Shown here piece after piece: positions 59,745-64,000 of a stretch of DNA of 64,000 nt. Made by a program: the position numbers and the translations under genes. The notes under the pieces were generated by a model. That model made no database searches. It was not told where the DNA came from and saw nothing but the letters and a program-made list of their open reading frames with translations. The DNA is from Leifsonia sp052114085 (lineage in GTDB: Bacteria > Actinomycetota > Actinomycetes > Actinomycetales > Microbacteriaceae). The stretch spans positions 62,001 through 126,000 of the forward strand of contig NZ_JBFREB010000001.1 in the NCBI RefSeq assembly GCF_052114085.1, given 5' to 3'. The number at the start of each line of letters is the position of its first letter. Position 1 is the stretch's first letter.

Positions 59745-60647
59745 TCAGCGCGCGGCTTCGAAGGCGAGCAGTGCGGCGCCCGCGCGCCCCGCGTCTCCGC
59801 CAAGGGCGCTCTGCGCGACGGGCGGCCGCTCGCGCCAGGCGAGTCCGGCCGACATGCGGTCGCCCAGCGGGCCGAACAGGGCCGGGCCCGCATGCGAGAC
59901 GCCACCGCCCAGCACGATCAATCCCGGGTCGAACAGCAGGGTCAGGATGTTGAGGCCCTGCGCAAGGACATCCAGCGCCTCCGACCACACGCGGTCCGCC
60001 AGCGGGTCCGAGCCGAGTCGCTCCACGATGCGGCGCGTGCTGAGCGCCTCGCCGCCGGCCGCCCGGTAGCGCCGCGCGACTCCTGCGCCGGACATGTAGA
60101 CCTCAAGGCAGCCGCGCTGCCCGCAGGTGCACGGTTCGCCTCCGGGAACGACCGGGATATGCCCGAACTCACCGGCGGCTCCCGTCGCGCCGGTGACGGC
60201 GCCCCCGGAGGAGACGAGCGCGGCCGCGACGCCCGTGCCGATCGGCACCAGCGCGAAGTCGCTGAAGCCGCGCGCGGCGCCGGTGCTCCGCTCGGCAAGC
60301 CCTGCGGCGCGCACGTCGTGGCCGACGGCGACGGGCAGGCTCAGCTCGGAGCGGAGGATGTCGAGGAGCGGCACGTCACGCCATCCGAGGTTGGATGCGT
60401 AGTGCACGAGTCCGCGCTTCTCGTCGAGCATTCCGGGCGTCGCGACTCCCGCACCGACCACGTCGTGGCCGTCGTCGGCCGCGGTCCTCCTCAGGTCCGC
60501 GAGCAGGGCGACGAGGGCGGTGAGGATGCCGTCGGCGGGCGTTGCGAGCGTGGACTCGGCCACCGTCGCGCCGTCCTCGGCGACCACGGCGCCCTTCATC
60601 GCGGTTCCGCCGAGGTCGACCGCGAGGACGACGGGCAGCCCGCTCAT
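59745..60647 (-). CDS. ROK-family sugar kinase
   Basis: The protein is 300 aa. It has the phosphate motif AVDLGGTAMKGAVV, the ROK zinc site CTCGQRGCLE, and the catalytic-Asp context GHDVRAAGLAE with FALVPIGTGVAAAL. It is a glucokinase or N-acetylhexosamine kinase type, without HTH. Its start overlaps the cutC stop by 4 nt (ATGA). It is the last gene of a leftward operon. Confidence 0.93.
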   Translation of the reverse strand: MSGLPVVLAVDLGGTAMKGAVVAEDGATVAESTLATPADGILTALVALLADLRRTAADDGHDVVGAGVATPGMLDEKRGLVHYASNLGWRDVPLLDILRSELSLPVAVGHDVRAAGLAERSTGAARGFSDFALVPIGTGVAAALVSSGGAVTGATGAAGEFGHIPVVPGGEPCTCGQRGCLEVYMSGAGVARRYRAAGGEALSTRRIVERLGSDPLADRVWSEALDVLAQGLNILTLLFDPGLIVLGGGVSHAGPALFGPLGDRMSAGLAWRERPPVAQSALGGDAGRAGAALLAFEAAR

Positions 60648-61423
60648 GCGCCGGTCTCCGCGGATCGAGCCGAGGGTGCCGCATCCGCCACGTCCGCCAG
60701 CGCGGCCACGACCGCAGCGACGATCTCCGCCGACGTCACCTCGCGCTCGCCGGAGTCGTACGCGGTCGGCGACCCGGCCCCCGGCGTCGCGACCGGTCGC
60801 ATCGCGCGCAAGTGCACCTCTCGCGCACCCGTGCGCCCGACGATCTCTGCCGCATTCGCCGGCCGCACTCCGCCTCCCGCGAGGATCAGGATGCGGTCGC
60901 CCGCCTGCTCCACCAACCGCGCCACCTCGTCGACGCCGTCCAGAACACTCGGGGCTCCGCCGGAGGTGAGCACGCGCCCGACACCCAGCTCCACGAGCTG
61001 TTCGAGCGCCTCCGCGCGATCCCCCACCTGGTCGAACGCCTTGTGGAAGGTCACCGGGGCGTCGCCGCAGGCAGCGATCAGGCGACGGGTCGCATCCACG
61101 TTGACCCGTCCGTCGGTGCGCAGCGCCCCGACCACGAAGCCGAGCGGAACACCCGACGGGTTCGGCAGGGAACGCACCGAGTGGATGTCGTCGACCATCG
61201 CCTGCAGTTCATCGTCGTCGTACACGAAGTCGCCGGGCCGCTGTCGGATGAGCACCTGGATGCCGATCCGGGTCGCCGCGCGCAGGGCGGCGGCGACCGT
61301 GCCGATGGATGGCGTGATGCCGCCCTCGCTGAGCGCGGCGCACAGCTCGATGCGATCGGCGCCCGCCTCCTCTGCGACGCGCACGCCTGCCAGGTCGTCG
61401 AGGCAGATCTCGACGACAGTCAC
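60644..61423 (-). CDS. cutC: CutC-family TIM-barrel protein
   Basis: The protein is 259 aa, from a GTG start overlapping asparaginase by 4 nt. CutC signatures are AGADRIELCAALSEGGITPS, IQVLIRQRPGDFVYDDDE and VTFHKAFDQVGD, with RVLTSGGAPSVLDG. The fold is a TIM barrel. A copper-homeostasis role is claimed for the family but has little support. Its setting between asparaginase II and a ROK kinase suggests carbohydrate or amino-acid metabolism. Confidence 0.93.
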   Translation of the reverse strand: MTVVEICLDDLAGVRVAEEAGADRIELCAALSEGGITPSIGTVAAALRAATRIGIQVLIRQRPGDFVYDDDELQAMVDDIHSVRSLPNPSGVPLGFVVGALRTDGRVNVDATRRLIAACGDAPVTFHKAFDQVGDRAEALEQLVELGVGRVLTSGGAPSVLDGVDEVARLVEQAGDRILILAGGGVRPANAAEIVGRTGAREVHLRAMRPVATPGAGSPTAYDSGEREVTSAEIVAAVVAALADVADAAPSARSAETGA

Positions 61424-62439
61424 GCGAGGCGCTCCAGCGCAGCCGTGAGGTCCGCGCCAAGCTCGATGGCGCCGACGGGCGCTCCGCCGCCGAGCACCGG
61501 CAGGTCGACGAGGGCACGGGCACCATCGATGGGGGTTCCGAGCGCCTCCAGCACGCGCAGCGCGATGAGGGTGGTGGCGCGCGGGCTGCCGTCGACGATC
61601 TTCATGGCGACGGAAGTGCCGTCGGGGCCCGCAACACCGATGACGCCCTCGGCGCCGCCCTTGGCGAGCGCGCCGGGAACCGTCTCCATCAGGGTCGTGT
61701 TCTGGTGACCGGAGCCGCCCACGTAGTAGGGATGCTCGCGCATTGCGTCCGCGACGGCGCGCTCGGGGGTGCCGAGCTCCGCCTGCACCAGCCGGCCGAA
61801 CGCCCGGGCGATGCCGCGCACGCTCGTGCCGAACAGTGGGGCTCCGCATCCGTCGATCGCGTCGTGCCCGACAGGCACCCCGGTCAGCTCGGCCATGGTC
61901 GCGCGGATGTGCTGCTGCAGCGGGTGGGAGGTGTCGAGGTAGCCCTCGGTCGGCCAGCCGTTCGTGGCGGCGGCGAGAAGCATCGCGGCGTGCTTGCCCG
62001 AGCAGTTCATCCGCACGCGCGAGCGCCCTTCGCCGTCGTGCAGCATCCGCTCGAAGGTCGCCTCGTCTTCCGGCCGGTCGACCGGGCAGCCCAGTGCCGC
62101 GTCGTCGACTCCGGCGCGCGCGAGCAGCGAGCGCACGACGCGCACGTGCTCGTCCTCTCCGGTGTGGCTTCCGGCGGCGATGGCCAATTCGGGTCCTTCG
62201 AGCGCAGCGCCCGCGGTCAGGCAGCCGAGCGCCTGCAGCGGCTTCACGGTGCTGCGCGGCAGGATCACCGCGTCCGGGTCGCCCAGCTCGATCAGCGGCG
62301 CACCCGACGGGTCGAGAGCGACCAGGCTGCCGAAGTGACGGCTCTCGATGAGGCCCGACCGGCGAACGACGGCCAGCTCGGCCAAAGCCGCGGAGCCCGC
62401 GGACGACGGAAGGGACACGGTGGACGCGGTGCTAGGCAT
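61420..62439 (-). CDS. Asparaginase II (COG4448 type)
   Basis: The protein is 339 aa. It carries the Rhizobium-type asparaginase II signatures: RSTVKPLQALGCL, IAAGSHTGEDEHVRVV, MNCSGKHAAMLLAAA and GHDAIDGCGAPLFGTS. The Ser/Cys residues in MNCSGKH are the proposed catalytic site. It overlaps the upstream permease by 8 nt. It deamidates asparagine or a related amide brought in by the adjacent ABC system. Confidence 0.93.
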   Translation of the reverse strand: MPSTASTVSLPSSAGSAALAELAVVRRSGLIESRHFGSLVALDPSGAPLIELGDPDAVILPRSTVKPLQALGCLTAGAALEGPELAIAAGSHTGEDEHVRVVRSLLARAGVDDAALGCPVDRPEDEATFERMLHDGEGRSRVRMNCSGKHAAMLLAAATNGWPTEGYLDTSHPLQQHIRATMAELTGVPVGHDAIDGCGAPLFGTSVRGIARAFGRLVQAELGTPERAVADAMREHPYYVGGSGHQNTTLMETVPGALAKGGAEGVIGVAGPDGTSVAMKIVDGSPRATTLIALRVLEALGTPIDGARALVDLPVLGGGAPVGAIELGADLTAALERLA

Positions 62440-63382
62440 GATCGGCTTTCGAGGTGTCGGCGTCGTCCACGTGCTCGACGGCGGCGACGGCGGGAAGGGA
62501 GGGAAGGGTCGGCGGCGCCGTGGTGCGTCGGCGGGAGCCGCGCTGCAATCGTGACGCGAACGCGGACAGGCTGCCGTTGACGATCAGGTAGATCACAGTC
62601 ACGGCGACGTAGGTGGGGATGAGGAGGTGCAGGTACGAGGCCAGCACCTGCCCGCGGTAGAGCAGTTCGGTGAACGCGACGATGTAGCCGAGCGACGTGT
62701 CCTTCAGGAGACTGACGAACTGGGTGACCAACGACGGTGTCACGTTCCGGAACGCCTGCGGGAGCACCACGTACGTCATCGCCTGCACCGGGCGCATCCC
62801 GAGACTGAGAGCGGCTTCGCGCTGCCCACGCGGGAGGCTGAGGATGCCGGCGCGGATGATCTCGGCGAAGACCGCGGCGTTGGCGATCGTCAGCGGCACG
62901 ACCAGCTTCCACAGCGTGGGCAGGTTGATGCCGATCTGCGGCAGGCCGAACAGCATGAGGTAGATCACCAGCAGCACCGGCACGGTGCGCGCGATCTCGA
63001 TGTACAGTCCGCAGAGGAAGCGCACCCACCCGACGTGGCTCACCCGGCCGAGCGCGAGGATGACGCCGAGCGCTCCGCCCAGCACAGCGACGATCGCCGC
63101 GGCCTCCAGAGTTCCGAGCAGTCCGACGAGGAGGTACTGCCAGATCGCCCACTCGGTGAAGGGCGCCCAGCGCTCGGGGGCGAGCTGACCGTGCGCGGCG
63201 AACTGCCAGAGTCCGAGCCCGACGATCACCGCGAAGACGAGCACGCTGACGGTCGAGCCGATGGCGATGTTGCGGCGCCCCCGCGGACCGGGTGCGTCGT
63301 AGATGAAGGCCGCGTCGTAGCGGCGCTTCGAGCGGCGCGGACGCGCCGGCGCGGGGTGGTCGGGGATGAGTTGAGCGGTCAT
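62432..63382 (-). CDS. Polar amino-acid ABC permease (GltK/GluD type)
   Basis: The protein is 316 aa with a long charged N-terminus and six membrane helices. The EAA loop is QREAALSLGMRPVQAMTYVV, then LPQAFRNVTPSLV. It has a charged C-terminal tail. It overlaps the second permease by 4 nt and forms a heterodimer with it. Confidence 0.94.
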   Translation of the reverse strand: MTAQLIPDHPAPARPRRSKRRYDAAFIYDAPGPRGRRNIAIGSTVSVLVFAVIVGLGLWQFAAHGQLAPERWAPFTEWAIWQYLLVGLLGTLEAAAIVAVLGGALGVILALGRVSHVGWVRFLCGLYIEIARTVPVLLVIYLMLFGLPQIGINLPTLWKLVVPLTIANAAVFAEIIRAGILSLPRGQREAALSLGMRPVQAMTYVVLPQAFRNVTPSLVTQFVSLLKDTSLGYIVAFTELLYRGQVLASYLHLLIPTYVAVTVIYLIVNGSLSAFASRLQRGSRRRTTAPPTLPSLPAVAAVEHVDDADTSKADHA

Positions 63383-64000
63383 CGGACGATCGCCACCTTC
63401 CGCTCGACCCAGCCGGCGGCGAGGCCGATGGCGAGGGCGATGGCCATGTAGAGGATTCCCGCGCTGGAGAAGATGAGGATGGGCTGCGCCGCGACCAGGT
63501 TGACCTTGTTGACGGCGGCGGTGAGCTCGACGACACCGATCGCGGCCGCGAGGGCGGTGTTCATGGCGAGGGCGATCATCACGTTGCCGATGGGCTGGAC
63601 GACCGCGCGCAATGCCTGCGGAACGACGACGTAGCGCAGCGACTGCCAGAGGGTGAGCCCGAGGGCGCGGGACGCCTCCACCTGACCGACGGGGACCGTG
63701 TTCACGCCGGAGCGGACGGCCTCGGCGACGTATGCCGCTTCGTACACGGTCAGCACGATGATGGCCGTCGGCGTCAGGGGGAGCAGGATGCCGGCGTCGG
63801 GGAGCGCGAACACCGCCAGCAGCAGCAGGGCCAGCAGGGGGACGTTGATGAAGAACTGCACGTAGAGGAAGGCCCCAGCGCGCAGCACCGGGATGGGGCT
63901 GACGCGGGCGATCGTCACCAGTACGCCCAGGATGATGGAGCCGACGCCCGCCACCACCGCCATCAGCAGGGTGGTGCCGAGCGCCTGGACCAGGGGTCCC
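63379..64000 (-). CDS. Polar amino-acid ABC permease, 5' end outside window
   Basis: At least 207 codons; the open frame continues to the right edge, so the ATG at 63963 is not the true start (LVQALGTTLL precedes it). The EAA loop is QVEASRALGLTLWQSLRYVV, then VPQALRAVVQPIGN. It is a GluC-like partner of the downstream permease. The binding protein and ATPase are probably just beyond the window. Confidence 0.92.
   Translation of the reverse strand, partial: GPLVQALGTTLLMAVVAGVGSIILGVLVTIARVSPIPVLRAGAFLYVQFFINVPLLALLLLAVFALPDAGILLPLTPTAIIVLTVYEAAYVAEAVRSGVNTVPVGQVEASRALGLTLWQSLRYVVVPQALRAVVQPIGNVMIALAMNTALAAAIGVVELTAAVNKVNLVAAQPILIFSSAGILYMAIALAIGLAAGWVERKVAIVR

Overview
The window is very GC-rich, gene-dense actinobacterial DNA. 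Its family content suggests Microbacteriaceae, perhaps Leifsonia-like; this is an inference from gene types, not a database match. The supporting features are an LAETG cell-wall sorting signal, CWB2 repeats, many LacI/ROK/IclR/GlxA regulators, frequent GTG/TTG starts, an excisionase-like/PIN toxin-antitoxin pair, and one tRNA-Arg(ACG). There is no insertion sequence, prophage, CRISPR array or rRNA. No stretch longer than about 300 bases lacks a gene. The longest gaps (1473-1699, 13307-13533, 29259-29510) hold leaders and promoters.

Layout. 0-1.5 kb: two exported surface proteins, one sortase-anchored. 1.7-3 kb: a GlxA-type AraC regulator diverging from a small ORF across two perfect palindromes. 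3-8.9 kb: a LacI regulator divergent from a polar-amino-acid-type ABC transporter, a Gfo/Idh/MocA dehydrogenase and a DAO-type FAD oxidase, with two LacI operators between them. 9-10.1 kb: the toxin-antitoxin pair. 10.2-13.5 kb: a HAD phosphatase, an alpha/beta hydrolase and a GH6 cellulase with a hypothetical protein. 14-20.6 kb: an IclR regulator, an MBL hydrolase, 3-hydroxybenzoate 4-monooxygenase (mobA), and a divergent metY plus NtaA/SnaA/DszA-type flavin monooxygenase unit sharing a 23-bp palindrome. 20.6-25.6 kb: assorted regulators and transporters.

25.7-34.8 kb is a coherent catabolic island. A VOC protein, an aldo/keto reductase, a tautomerase and a GH1 beta-glucosidase run leftward. 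A complete sugar ABC importer, a LacI-type effector domain without its DNA-binding domain, and a ROK repressor run rightward. I infer uptake and breakdown of a beta-glucoside, possibly with an aromatic aglycone. 34.8-38.9 kb: a COG4705 membrane protein, tRNA-Arg, a YjbR/MmcQ gene broken by an in-frame TGA, dienelactone hydrolase and small enzymes. 39-47.3 kb: an SDR with an extra N-terminal domain, a RecQ-like helicase, an MBL hydrolase, a RibD-type reductase, and an asymmetric heterodimeric ABC exporter. 47.4-51.5 kb: redox and stress genes, including a cysteine-free HesB/IscA-like protein. 51.6-58.1 kb: a CWB2 surface protein, oligopeptidase B, a quinone reductase, and ohr/ohrR with an OhrR box. 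58.1-64 kb: an FUSC transporter, then a leftward operon of polar amino-acid permeases, asparaginase II, CutC and a ROK kinase, cut by the right edge.

Two long perfect hairpins, at 25.7 and 59.7 kb, share a 13-nt arm core and look like one repeat family. The strongest leads are the glycoside island with its split regulator pair, the two loci that combine amino-acid-type transporters with carbohydrate enzymes, the hairpin family, and the TGA-interrupted yjbR gene.
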